Positions 27,017-35,411 of a stretch of DNA of 64,000 nucleotides are shown one piece after another; the first letter of the stretch is position 1, and each line of letters starts with the position of its first letter. Under the pieces are notes generated by a model. The model did no database searches. It saw only the letters and a program-made list of their open reading frames with translations, and was not told where the DNA came from. Source of the DNA: an uncultured Flavobacteriaceae bacterium. Its GTDB lineage: Bacteria; Bacteroidota; Bacteroidia; Flavobacteriales; Flavobacteriaceae. The position numbers and the translations under genes are program-made. Location: NCBI GenBank assembly GCA_937959395.1, contig CALGLR010000072.1:1-64000 (forward strand), read 5' to 3'.

Positions 27017-29392
27017 ATGAAAGACTTAAACGATAATCTCGATTCCCCTTTTTTAATAAAAGTTAGTTTTAACAAGTTTTTAGAGCGTTATGAAGCACTA
27101 GCTAAAAGCGATGACGAATATACCGCAATAAAGGCTAAACGTATTTTAGAGGTTCAAAAATCATTTCCAATACTCAGGGAAGGTTTTAGTGAGGTTTCGT
27201 TATTAGAAACCTACAAAAAAGAAATACGGTTTATTTTACAAGATTCGTTTAGTGAGGTTTTAACCTTAAATGAAATTAAAACGGCTTCGGTTCCTTATCA
27301 CAATATTATTTTTAATGAGTCTCAACGTTTTCAAAACATTATAAAAACGGCAGGAGACGATTTTGAATTGATTGTCGAAAACATGCCAGAAGACGATCGT
27401 TATATTATAGCGTGTACCATTATCTTAAGTTTTTGTTACGGTTATAATTTAAATAGTAAACGTCCTTTTTTCTATAAAATCCCTGATGCGAATGGCATAC
27501 TACGTCATTATAAAATCTTGTACAATGCCGATTTTATGGAAATTACACCTACAGAAAAAGCAATTGAAATCACTCAAGAAGATGTAGATGAGTTAATAGA
27601 TAATTTTGACAATATTGAATTATGGAAAGCCAAATTCCCTGCTAAAAGTTATATGCTAAATGGCTTTGTGATTTCTAATATTTTTGATGTTACAGACGAT
27701 CAAGCGATTTCAGATATTAAATCAGAATTAATAGGAAAAGACAAGCGCAAGGATGAAAATTTTATAGAAAGCTTTGAAACTATTTTTAGATCGTTATTAA
27801 ACTTAAAAGATTTACAAGTAGGTTTTTCAATATATAATAACGAAGAGGCTATTTTTGAACGTGTTTATGGCTCCGAAATGCATAGTTTTTTATTAAATCA
27901 ATTAGACGCTAAGGAATGTGTAGATGCATTATGTAAGGGCTCTTATAAGCAGTTATTATATGAGAATAAATATGTTGCAATCTCAAATGTAGATAAAGTA
28001 TATAACCTTTATAAAGATAAAAAGCCCCATGTAAAAGCATTTTATGAGCAAGGTTTTAAAAGTGTTATTCTAGCACCAATTGCAAATGAAGATGGACTTA
28101 TGGGAGTCTTAGAATTGGCATCAAAAACGCCTAAAGTTTTAAATAGTATTAATGCTAATAAATTGGTAGATGTCATGCCATTTATTGTCGCTGCTGTAGA
28201 ACATTCTAAAGAGGAAGAAGAAAATTTAATTGAAGCCATTATTCAAAAAGAATGTACTTCTATTCACCCAAGTGTACATTGGAAATTTAAAAGCGAAGCA
28301 AAACGGTTTATAAAAGAACAATTAAATGGGAATCAAGTCGCATTTAATAGAATAGCTTTTGATGATGTGTATCCATTATTTGGACAAATGGATATAAAAG
28401 GCTCTTCTGAAGCCAGAAATTGGGCCACAAAAGAAGATTTATCATTACAATTAAATGCAGCGAGAGTAATATTAGAAAAAGCTTTTGAATTAGAAAAACT
28501 GCCTATTTATGAGCAGTATTTGTATCGCATTGAAGGTTTCTTAGCGAAATTGAATTCTAATTTTCAAGTCGATAGTGAACAGAGAATAAATGCGTTTTTT
28601 CAAAATGAAATTAATACGCTTTTCAAACACATGCGTATTGCTAAAAAGCTAGAAAATAAAATAGCGTCTTATTTTAAAAGCATAGACGATAAACTACACG
28701 TATTGTATAAGCACCGTAAAGATTATGATGAAACGGTTACTTTAATAAACAAAAGAATGGCCAATTTATTGGACGAGAAACAAGTTGAGGCTCAAAAAAT
28801 GTATCCGCACTTTTTTGAACGTTTTAAAACTGATGGTGTTGAGCATAACATGTATATAGGAGAAGCAATCACTAAAGAAGACAATTTTAACCCTATTTAT
28901 TTATACAATTTAAGATTGTGGCAATTGCAAGTCATGTGTGAAATGGAAAATGCATATTACCAGATGCAACCTCAGTTTCCTGTCGCTTTAAATGTCGCTT
29001 CTATGATTTTAGTTTTTAACCAACCGTTATCGGTTAGTTTTAGAATGGATGAAAAACAATTTGATGTAGATGGCACCTATAACGCACGCTATGAAGTAGT
29101 AAAAAAGCGGGTAGATAAAGCTTTTATTAAAGGCACTAAAAAACGCATTACCGAAAAAGGAAAAATAACGATCGTCTATTCTCAAAAAGAAGATGAAAGA
29201 GAGTATTTAAAATACATTGAGTTTTTACAATCGAAACATTATTTAGATACCGATGTAGAAATCGTAGAACTAGAAGATTTACAAGCCGTAACAGGACTTA
29301 AAGCCATTAGAGCAACGATATTATACAATAAAAACAAAGACGAAAAAGAATTTTATACTTACAACGATTTAATGAAAACGATTAAAGAGTAA
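27017..29392 (+). CDS. Large GAF-domain protein, unknown role
   Basis: A 791-residue cytosolic protein without signal peptide or membrane span. A GAF-like ligand-binding domain is suggested around residues 250-400 (LNLKDLQVGFSIYNNEEAIFERV, then KSVILAPIANEDGLMGVLELAS, the usual GAF core strands). The N-terminal 230 residues and the long helical C-terminal half (SNFQVDSEQRINAFFQNEINTLF, IASYFKSIDDKLHVLYKHRKDYDETV) match no domain I know and show no catalytic motif. Similar GAF proteins occur singly in flavobacterial chromosomes. It follows the glucan locus after 200 nt and is probably an independent unit. Function is unknown. Confidence 0.7.
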   Translation: MKDLNDNLDSPFLIKVSFNKFLERYEALAKSDDEYTAIKAKRILEVQKSFPILREGFSEVSLLETYKKEIRFILQDSFSEVLTLNEIKTASVPYHNIIFNESQRFQNIIKTAGDDFELIVENMPEDDRYIIACTIILSFCYGYNLNSKRPFFYKIPDANGILRHYKILYNADFMEITPTEKAIEITQEDVDELIDNFDNIELWKAKFPAKSYMLNGFVISNIFDVTDDQAISDIKSELIGKDKRKDENFIESFETIFRSLLNLKDLQVGFSIYNNEEAIFERVYGSEMHSFLLNQLDAKECVDALCKGSYKQLLYENKYVAISNVDKVYNLYKDKKPHVKAFYEQGFKSVILAPIANEDGLMGVLELASKTPKVLNSINANKLVDVMPFIVAAVEHSKEEEENLIEAIIQKECTSIHPSVHWKFKSEAKRFIKEQLNGNQVAFNRIAFDDVYPLFGQMDIKGSSEARNWATKEDLSLQLNAARVILEKAFELEKLPIYEQYLYRIEGFLAKLNSNFQVDSEQRINAFFQNEINTLFKHMRIAKKLENKIASYFKSIDDKLHVLYKHRKDYDETVTLINKRMANLLDEKQVEAQKMYPHFFERFKTDGVEHNMYIGEAITKEDNFNPIYLYNLRLWQLQVMCEMENAYYQMQPQFPVALNVASMILVFNQPLSVSFRMDEKQFDVDGTYNARYEVVKKRVDKAFIKGTKKRITEKGKITIVYSQKEDEREYLKYIEFLQSKHYLDTDVEIVELEDLQAVTGLKAIRATILYNKNKDEKEFYTYNDLMKTIKE

Positions 29393-29432
29393 ATCGTTAT
29401 TAGTTTATAGTTGTTAGTCAAGTACAATCAGA

Positions 29433-29530
29433 ACTATCTATGTCAGGTCGAGCGCAGTCGAGATCCTTTTTAAGCGATATAGTTCTCCACTTTAACCAGT
29501 CTTGAGCGTTAGTTGAAAAGCTCGAACGAA
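29433..29530. repeat. Family A repeat unit after GAF gene
   Basis: GGTCGAGCGCAGTCGAGATCC, then a degenerate second arm (CTTGAGCGTTAGTTGAAAAG). The left flank, read in reverse, matches the CAGACATAGATAGTT extension of other copies. Confidence 0.6.
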
Positions 29531-29587
29531 CAACTACATTTATCAATTTATAATAAGCGATTTATAGTTTTTATTTCACACTGAAAA

Positions 29588-29608
29588 ACCACCGTCTTTG
29601 ACGGTGGT
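29588..29608. repeat. Left-end hairpin of an IS200-type element
   Basis: ACCACCGTC-TTT-GACGGTGGT, a perfect 9-bp stem about 50 nt before the truncated transposase start. Subterminal hairpins of this kind are recognised by IS200/IS605 transposases. Confidence 0.6.
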
Positions 29609-29661
29609 CATGTTTTAAAGGCTCTTCCATTTTTTAGTTTTGCCTATCTAAAACTTTTAAG

Positions 29662-29841
29662 ATGAGTAAATATAGAAAATTAACACATGCGTATTACAAA
29701 TGCGATTATCACATTGTGTTCACGCCTAAGTATCGTTTTCAGATACTAGAAGTTTTTAAAAGTGAAATATTTGATCTTAGATACTTAAATATAACGCTTT
29801 ACACTCAGATTTCTTTTATTTCAATGAATTTTTCGGGTTAA
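29662..29841 (+). pseudogene. Truncated IS200/IS605-family transposase (TnpA remnant)
   Basis: Translation begins MSKYRKLTHAYYKCDYHIVF and continues TPKYRF, the conserved N-terminus of Y1 transposases of IS200 type. The match ends at about codon 30 (near 29751). The frame then runs through unrelated sequence to a stop at 29841, giving 59 codons instead of roughly 130-150. The HUH motif and catalytic tyrosine are missing, so it cannot be active. Downstream is a palindromic element with an ATAGCTACGG core (about 29856-29960) that may have caused or followed the truncation. The gene-free stretch 29393-30082 holds only this remnant and repeats. Confidence 0.75.
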
Positions 29842-29855
29842 GCGAAAATTAGTCA

Positions 29856-29960
29856 TTTTGGTTTTAATTGACGACTTTTTTGAGTTGCATAGCATAGCTA
29901 CGGAATGAAAAAAAGGATATAATTAGAGACAAAAGGGCAATTTTTTAGCAAATTGAAAAA
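29856..29960. repeat. Imperfect palindromic element with ATAGCTACGG core
   Basis: Left and right halves are imperfectly complementary, with the centre TTGCATAGCATAGCTACGG at 29893-29911. The core and the following AAT...AAGGAT resemble the centre of the element at 53319-53479. It is probably a short nonautonomous mobile repeat, and the boundaries are approximate. Confidence 0.4.
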
Positions 29961-30082
29961 GTTTAAATGAGTTCTATATATAATTATTACTGATCTCTGT
30001 AAAATTATTATATATTTATACTTCTTCCTAAGGTTATTTTAACAGAAATATAGTTCTTAATAACTATATTGAATTGTTAGCA

Positions 30083-30883
30083 TTAATTAGCACTCAGTAT
30101 GCGTTCTTCTAAATATTCTGACATTCCATTGGATAACAACTCAATTAATGGAACATCTGATTTTATTTTTTCGCAATCAACTATTTTACTAATATAATCG
30201 AATCTATCTTCATCTGAAGTTATCTTTACAAAAATTGGAGGGCAATTATTTTTCATTAAAATAGTGCCCATAATTATCCTACAAACTCTACCGTTTCCAT
30301 CTGCAAAAGGATGAATTTTATTCAAAAATTTGTTATGAAAATATGCTAATACAGTAATTAAATGACTCTCATTTTTTGAATTATCTATATTCTCAAATCT
30401 TCCAATAAACATATTAATGTATGATGACATTACCATCCCTAAATTATAATGAGGAACATACTCTTTATTTTCAAAAAAAGGTTCTCTATATCCAATAGTT
30501 GGAACATTCCTATATTCACCAACTAAATGAGGCTTAAAATCAACTTCCCAAGCCAATTCACTACTCATTAAATCTCTATGAATTTCTTTAATTGTTGTTT
30601 CTGACAATTCAAACGTATCATATCTATTTATCACAGATTCTAATACATCTTTATGGTTAGATACATCTAACAAGCTTTTCATTTTTCCTTTCTTAACCAA
30701 CTCTCCATTTAAAAATCTTATCGTATAACCATATTGTAACTTTTCATCTTCAATTCTTGCGGAATAAAATGAATAATCGTTTACTAAACTGGATTTGAAC
30801 TCTTCAGTCCATTCTGGTCTAGGATATGTTTCTTTAAATTTTTTTAAAGCTATATTGAACCTTTTAAGGCAATCAGAAAGCAT
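30083..30883 (-). CDS. Fic-domain protein (probable AMP transferase)
   Basis: Fic-family enzyme of 266 residues, expected to transfer AMP or another nucleotide part to target proteins. The complete motif HPFADGNGRVCR is at 191-202 with catalytic H191. An inhibitory-helix-like segment S41-ARIE45-D lies near the N-terminus, matching the (S/T)xxxE form but with D in place of the usual G/N. Its position N-terminal to the Fic core suggests autoinhibition (class II). It is four nt after a 70-residue gene on the same strand, so both are likely cotranslated. It may be a toxin-like or defence-related protein; targets are unknown. Confidence 0.88.
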   Translation of the reverse strand: MLSDCLKRFNIALKKFKETYPRPEWTEEFKSSLVNDYSFYSARIEDEKLQYGYTIRFLNGELVKKGKMKSLLDVSNHKDVLESVINRYDTFELSETTIKEIHRDLMSSELAWEVDFKPHLVGEYRNVPTIGYREPFFENKEYVPHYNLGMVMSSYINMFIGRFENIDNSKNESHLITVLAYFHNKFLNKIHPFADGNGRVCRIIMGTILMKNNCPPIFVKITSDEDRFDYISKIVDCEKIKSDVPLIELLSNGMSEYLEERILSAN

Positions 30884-30887
30884 TTAC

Positions 30888-31100
30888 TTAGTCGTTATAT
30901 TTAGCAAAAATGTAACGTACCCAATTCTTTATATCGTGAGGATAAGCAAACAAAACATCATTCTCTTTAACTAAAGTTTTTCCGAAAAAAAATTTATCAA
31001 AATCCATTTTAAATGAACTTGGAATTCTTTTCACAGAAACTAAATCTTTAGTAAAAGATAAGTCTTTAAGAGTCGATATGTCTGTTCTTGTTATTAACAT
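30888..31100 (-). CDS. 70-residue protein upstream of fic, unknown
   Basis: Small soluble protein rich in Lys, Asp and Phe (FKMDFDKFFFGKTLVKEN), ending KNWVRYIFAKYND. It has no known domain, signal or helix-turn-helix. It ends four nt before the fic start, which is tight enough for translational coupling. The coupling suggests a partner, perhaps an inhibitor or specificity factor, but Fic here already carries its own inhibitory-type segment. Length, low-complexity-free sequence and spacing support a real gene; its function is unknown. Confidence 0.55.
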   Translation of the reverse strand: MLITRTDISTLKDLSFTKDLVSVKRIPSSFKMDFDKFFFGKTLVKENDVLFAYPHDIKNWVRYIFAKYND

Positions 31101-31309
31101 AATGAGTAATAATTCGTGTATGAAACGAAAAATATGGATTGCAAATATACATTAAAGATATGAAATTTAAATTAAAATATAAAACATAGCTAAATCTGTG
31201 CCAAATTTAATTTTTCAGTTTAGTCTATTAATGCTATATTTAAACGGAGAATTATATAAATTCTTATACGCTACATTTCATATACGAGACGTTGGGTTTA
31301 ATTTAAAGA

Positions 31310-32206
31310 ATGATTCGAACATTAATAACATTATTATTTATATCAAACTTTTGTTTTTCACAAGAAAAAGAAAAAATTGAAGACTACAACGGAATTTGGA
31401 TTGCAGAAGAATATTATAATTCCTTTGAGAAAACTAAAAGTTGTCTTGAATCAAAAAATTCGTTTGACTCAAATGAGCCCGTTGGTTTAAGAATAAATTC
31501 ATCTGAAATTAAAAACGGAGTTTTAAATGTTGGATTTTCTAGCCTTCACGACCACCTATTGAGACCAGAAGTTTCTGAATATATTGTTAATGGAAAAGAT
31601 ACAATTAGCGAACAAGGTCACTTTAAAATAAAATTTTCGGAACAAATTAGTACAAATGAATTTCCAACGACAGAAATTATTTTCTTCAGCGATAATTGGA
31701 AATCAAGTTTAATTCTTGACAAGAATACAATAATTCTCTACAGACCAAAAAATAAAGACTTCGAAGAGCGAAAAATAAAATTTATCAAAGTAAAAAAAGC
31801 ATTTGACATTAACTATAAATATCCAAATCCAATATATTTTTATACAAGAAAAACACTCTTAGAAGGTAATTACACTTTAAAAGATAGCACAAATAAAGTC
31901 ATTTCTTCAGAATTAAAAATAAACCCTAATGGAATAATTGAAGGTTACTCAGAGTTTGAAAATAAAAAAATATACTATTCTACAGATATTTATTGTGGAC
32001 CAACAGCTATAGATGAACTTGTTTTGATTTGCGATAAAATTGAGGATTATAATCCAGATTGTAAAGGTTTTGTTTTTAAAAGAATTAATGAAAGTACAAT
32101 CTATTTATACAACAGATATCCAAGATGGGTTGAATATCCAAAAAAAGAAATTGATGCTAAAAAAACACCGTTAGGTGACGTATATTATAAATTAATAAAA
32201 AACTAA
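31310..32206 (+). CDS. Exported protein of unknown function
   Basis: A 298-residue protein with a signal peptide (MIRTLITLLFISNFCFSQ) and no lipobox. It looks beta-rich: two similar stretches describing repeated strands (YNGIWIAEEYY near the start, then EGNYTLKDSTNKVISSELKINPNGIIEGYS) suggest lipocalin- or barrel-like folds, but I recognise no family. It sits alone between fic and hipBA, with A/T-rich flanks that carry CATATAC...ACGTTG words at both borders (31279 and 32311). This may mark an accessory insert. Confidence 0.6.
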   Translation: MIRTLITLLFISNFCFSQEKEKIEDYNGIWIAEEYYNSFEKTKSCLESKNSFDSNEPVGLRINSSEIKNGVLNVGFSSLHDHLLRPEVSEYIVNGKDTISEQGHFKIKFSEQISTNEFPTTEIIFFSDNWKSSLILDKNTIILYRPKNKDFEERKIKFIKVKKAFDINYKYPNPIYFYTRKTLLEGNYTLKDSTNKVISSELKINPNGIIEGYSEFENKKIYYSTDIYCGPTAIDELVLICDKIEDYNPDCKGFVFKRINESTIYLYNRYPRWVEYPKKEIDAKKTPLGDVYYKLIKN

Positions 32207-32241
32207 ACCTAACACGATATAATTTATTCTTGCCTACTTGC

Positions 32242-32261
32242 GAAAGTCCGCGAGGACTTTC
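32242..32261. repeat. Perfect 8-4-8 hairpin
   Basis: GAAAGTCC-GCGA-GGACTTTC, an 8-bp stem with a GNRA-type loop, in the 308-nt gap between the exported protein gene and hipB. It has the same geometry as the ATTCC-type hairpins but a different sequence; it could be a terminator-like or REP-like element. Confidence 0.55.
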
Positions 32262-32382
32262 TTGGTCGGTAATTATTTACTAAATTATTTGCTTAAAACA
32301 CGCAACAAACCATATACAAAAACGTTGTATGTCATTAGTGCTACTCAATTCTATAACTTTAAATATTCTTTTTAGTGATAGT

Positions 32383-32532
32383 AATTACCAGCATAAAGGT
32401 ATTTAAAGAAGTGTAATGATGGCAATTACCAACATATATATTATTTATTTCAAATATTATATATATATTTGAATTGGTAAATACCAACAATAAACACAAT
32501 TAAAAGCATTAAAGATGGCAAATACCAACATA
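32383..32532. promoter_or_regulatory. Four iterated operator words upstream of and inside hipB start
   Basis: The words are AATTACCAGCATA (32383), AATTACCAACATA (32424), AAATACCAACA (32479) and AAATACCAACATA (32520). The start-to-start spacings are 41, 55 and 41 bp. The last word covers codons 2-6 of hipB. They are likely binding sites for the HipB repressor, placed for cooperative autoregulation. Confidence 0.6.
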
Positions 32533-32862
32533 AATTGGTTGTCCATGAGTGACAAATCAATAGTCTCCATAATTGGTGAATACATAAAACACCAACGTTT
32601 AATTCAAAATAAAACTCAAGCAAATATTGCTAAAGCCGCAGGGATTAATCGCTGGACCATGAGTAAAATTGAAAATGGAGAACCTATATCGTTAACATCA
32701 TTAATACAGATTCTAAGAGCTCTTAATCTACTTGATTTACTTAATGTCTTTAAAATTCAATCCCAATTAAGTCCTTTGGAATTGGCGAAGCTAGACAAAC
32801 AAAAAAGACAAAGAGCTAGCACAGACAATGAAATGAATAAACAAAATAAGAGCAAATGGTAG
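32515..32862 (+). CDS. hipB: HipB-like antitoxin and autorepressor
   Basis: XRE-family DNA-binding protein of 115 residues. The helix-turn-helix is at about 20-75 (IKHQRLIQNKTQANIAKAAGINRWTMSKIENGEP). The charged C-terminal tail (KQKRQRASTDNEMNKQNKSKW) is probably flexible, as in HipB. It overlaps hipA by 7 nt, so the two are translationally coupled. By family it should bind and neutralise the HipA kinase and repress its own operon, most simply through the four repeated words at 32383-32532. Confidence 0.85.
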   Translation: MANTNINWLSMSDKSIVSIIGEYIKHQRLIQNKTQANIAKAAGINRWTMSKIENGEPISLTSLIQILRALNLLDLLNVFKIQSQLSPLELAKLDKQKRQRASTDNEMNKQNKSKW

Positions 32863-34172
32863 AAGTAAAAACAGCATTTGTTAAAATTTGGGGGCAAACT
32901 ATTGGAGCCGTAGCCTGGGATGAGGAGCAAGGACTTGCTAGTTTCGAATATGAGCCAAAGTTTAAATCTAACAACATAGATTTAGCTCCAATAAAAATGC
33001 CTATCAAATCAAATCAAAGTATATTTTCATTTCCAGAATTAAGATCTTCTAAAAACAGCGAATATGATACCTTTAAAGGCCTACCTGGCTTATTGGCTGA
33101 TGTATTACCTGATAAGTATGGAAATCAATTAATAAATATTTGGTTAGCACAAAATGGACGCCCAGAAAATAGCATGAACCCAATAGAACAACTTTGTTTT
33201 ATTGGTACAAGAGGAATGGGAGCTCTGGAATTCGAACCTACTCAACTAAAATCGACTAAAAAAAGCTTTCAAGTTGAAATCAATAGTTTAGTAGATATTT
33301 CCCAACGAATGTTAAATAAAAGAAAGGCATTTGAAACTAACTTAAATGAAGACGAACAACAGGCGGTAATGGAGATTTTAAAAATAGGAACATCAGCAGG
33401 TGGCGCCAGACCAAAAGCAATTATTGCATATAATAAAAAAACAGGACAAGTCCGTTCAGGACAAACAATTTCACCAAAAGGGTTTGAACATTGGCTAATA
33501 AAATTAGACGGTGTGAGTGATGCCCAGTTCGGAGAAAGCAAAGGCTATGGACGAATTGAAATGGCTTATTACAATATGGCAAAAGATTGTGGTTTAAATA
33601 TGATGGAATCTGAATTATTGGAAGAGAATGGTAGAGCGCATTTTATGACAAAAAGGTTTGATAGAGAGAAAGGGTCAATTAAACACCATATTCAAACTTT
33701 TTGCGCAATACAACATTATGATTTTAATGAAGTTAGAAGCTACAGTTACGAACAGCTATTCCAAACCATGAGAATACTTCGCTTGCCGTACCCAGATGCA
33801 GAACAAATGTATCGTAGAATGGTCTTTAATATTATCGCTAGAAATTGTGATGATCATACTAAAAATTTTGCTTTTCGACTTAGAGAGGGAGCTAATTGGG
33901 AATTATCACCAGCATATGACATTTGCCATGCTTATAGACCTGGCAGTATATTGGTGAGTCAACACGCATTAAGTATTAATGGAAAAAGGAAAGGCATTAA
34001 AAAAGATGATTTGATAAACTTTGCCAAGGCTATGAATATTAAAAAATCAGCGAATATTATTTCTGAAATTAATACTAAGGTGCAAAATTGGAACAACTAT
34101 GCTGATAAAGTAAATGTTAATAAGAAACAGCGAGATTCAATAAGAGAAACATTATTAAATTTTGAAAAATAA
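32856..34172 (+). CDS. hipA: HipA-family serine/threonine kinase toxin
   Basis: Kinase toxin of the HipA family, 438 residues. In E. coli the homologue phosphorylates glutamyl-tRNA synthetase and halts growth. Visible elements are the N-subdomain (about 1-130, GLPGLLADVLPDKYGN), the glycine-rich loop SAGGARPKA (180-188), the ATP lysine K216 in HWLIKLDG, the catalytic segment N330-CDDHTKNF with D332, and the metal-binding aspartate D355 in SPAYDICHAY. All key residues are present, so it should be active. The protein is of the full-length type. It pairs with the overlapping hipB. Confidence 0.92.
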   Translation: MVEVKTAFVKIWGQTIGAVAWDEEQGLASFEYEPKFKSNNIDLAPIKMPIKSNQSIFSFPELRSSKNSEYDTFKGLPGLLADVLPDKYGNQLINIWLAQNGRPENSMNPIEQLCFIGTRGMGALEFEPTQLKSTKKSFQVEINSLVDISQRMLNKRKAFETNLNEDEQQAVMEILKIGTSAGGARPKAIIAYNKKTGQVRSGQTISPKGFEHWLIKLDGVSDAQFGESKGYGRIEMAYYNMAKDCGLNMMESELLEENGRAHFMTKRFDREKGSIKHHIQTFCAIQHYDFNEVRSYSYEQLFQTMRILRLPYPDAEQMYRRMVFNIIARNCDDHTKNFAFRLREGANWELSPAYDICHAYRPGSILVSQHALSINGKRKGIKKDDLINFAKAMNIKKSANIISEINTKVQNWNNYADKVNVNKKQRDSIRETLLNFEK

Positions 34173-34401
34173 AAAAACGACATACAACAAGATGTCCTAT
34201 ATTGCATAGCACCCCGGAGGATGCTACGGAACCATACATGTAAGGTTGTAACACAAAAAATATGATTGCAAACAGACAATTAAAAGAATTAATTCTTCCA
34301 ATACTTATATATAGCAGTACTATTATTACTAAACCGAAAAAATCTAAAGTCCAAGTTTTTTAATTTGATGTAATTAAAACAAGAAGAAATAATTTAAACA
34401 A

Positions 34402-35337
34402 ATGAAAAAACTCTTTCTAATATTAATAATTGTTCCATTGTTCACTTCTTGTAAAACTGAAAAAAAACAAGTAGAGCAAAAGGAAATCGAAATAAAAACT
34501 GAAATAATTAGTAATGAGGATTACGAGTTAATAAAGCCGGTTGTAAAATCTAATGCAGTATTGGTTTTGTTTGGAGGTTTTCCTGAAAGAGCAGACGATA
34601 TAAAAAGAGAATTCAAAATTATTGATATTGCGAAAGAAAATAGTATTGCTGTTCTTTTTATGAACTTTAATAGAAAGCTTTGGCTTGAAAAAAATGAAAA
34701 AGTAGAATTAGCTACGTTATTGCAGAATGCAATTCTGAAAAACAAATTACCTACTAACAATATTTACATAGGAGGTATGTCAAGCGGAGGAGCTATAAGC
34801 TTACTAATAAGTGATTTCATTGTTGGAATGAAACAATTTCATATTGACCCCAAAGGAGTTTTTATAATTGATTCTCCAATTGATTTATTAGGTTTATACC
34901 ATGTTACAAAGAGAACAATTAAAAAAAATGCAGATGCTCCCTTTGTTCAAGAAAGTACTTGGTTATTTGAGACATTAGGAAAGCAACTTGGAAACCCAAA
35001 AGATAGTATCAATGCATTTGAAGATTATTCTGTTTATACCTCACAAACAGGATCTATTAAAAACTTAAGCAAACTAAAAAACACTAAAATTAGACTTTAT
35101 ACTGAACCGGATACTAATTGGTGGAAAGAGCATGCAAAGGTCGACTATGAAGATATGAATGCTTATTTTATAAAAAAATTATCTGAGGTTTTGAAAAAAG
35201 AATTTGGAGAAACGAAAATTGAGTATATCGCTACTTCAAATAAAGGCTATAGAGCAAATGGTGAAAGACATCCTCATAGCTGGTCAATTGTTGACAAAAA
35301 AGAGTTGATAAATTGGATGCTCAGTGAAAATAAATAA
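34402..35337 (+). CDS. Alpha/beta-hydrolase-like lipoprotein
   Basis: Lipoprotein of 311 residues (MKKLFLILIIVPLFTSC, lipid on Cys 17) with an alpha/beta-hydrolase outline. A nucleophile elbow GMSSGG is at about residues 130-135 (serine at position 3 of that motif) after strand NNIYIGG. An acidic TEPDTNWW stretch and a late histidine in HPHSWSIVD complete a plausible triad. Substrate is unknown; esterase or peptidase are possible. It stands alone with its own short upstream region in the accessory segment. Confidence 0.7.
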   Translation: MKKLFLILIIVPLFTSCKTEKKQVEQKEIEIKTEIISNEDYELIKPVVKSNAVLVLFGGFPERADDIKREFKIIDIAKENSIAVLFMNFNRKLWLEKNEKVELATLLQNAILKNKLPTNNIYIGGMSSGGAISLLISDFIVGMKQFHIDPKGVFIIDSPIDLLGLYHVTKRTIKKNADAPFVQESTWLFETLGKQLGNPKDSINAFEDYSVYTSQTGSIKNLSKLKNTKIRLYTEPDTNWWKEHAKVDYEDMNAYFIKKLSEVLKKEFGETKIEYIATSNKGYRANGERHPHSWSIVDKKELINWMLSENK

Positions 35338-35411
35338 GTAAAACAATTTGTATAATGTAGACGCACTATATAGATTTAAAGTTGTTTAATATTTGACAAA
35401 AATAACCTACT

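Noticed and set aside
31198-31380. Open frame of 60 codons upstream of the exported protein gene
   Set aside because: It overlaps the start of the better supported gene at 31310, which has a proper signal peptide; the frame has no domain of its own.
32419-32472. 17-codon leader peptide before hipB
   Set aside because: The frame opens at the second operator word but has a poor ribosome site and A/T-driven codons; probably a by-product of operator duplication.
31290-34188. Integron gene cassettes with attC sites
   Set aside because: GTTGGGT and ACCTAAC words fit attC core ends loosely near 31290 and 32208, but the partner GTTGTAT at 32324 breaks the GTTRRRY rule, no folded attC with paired core sites could be drawn, and no integron integrase is in the window.
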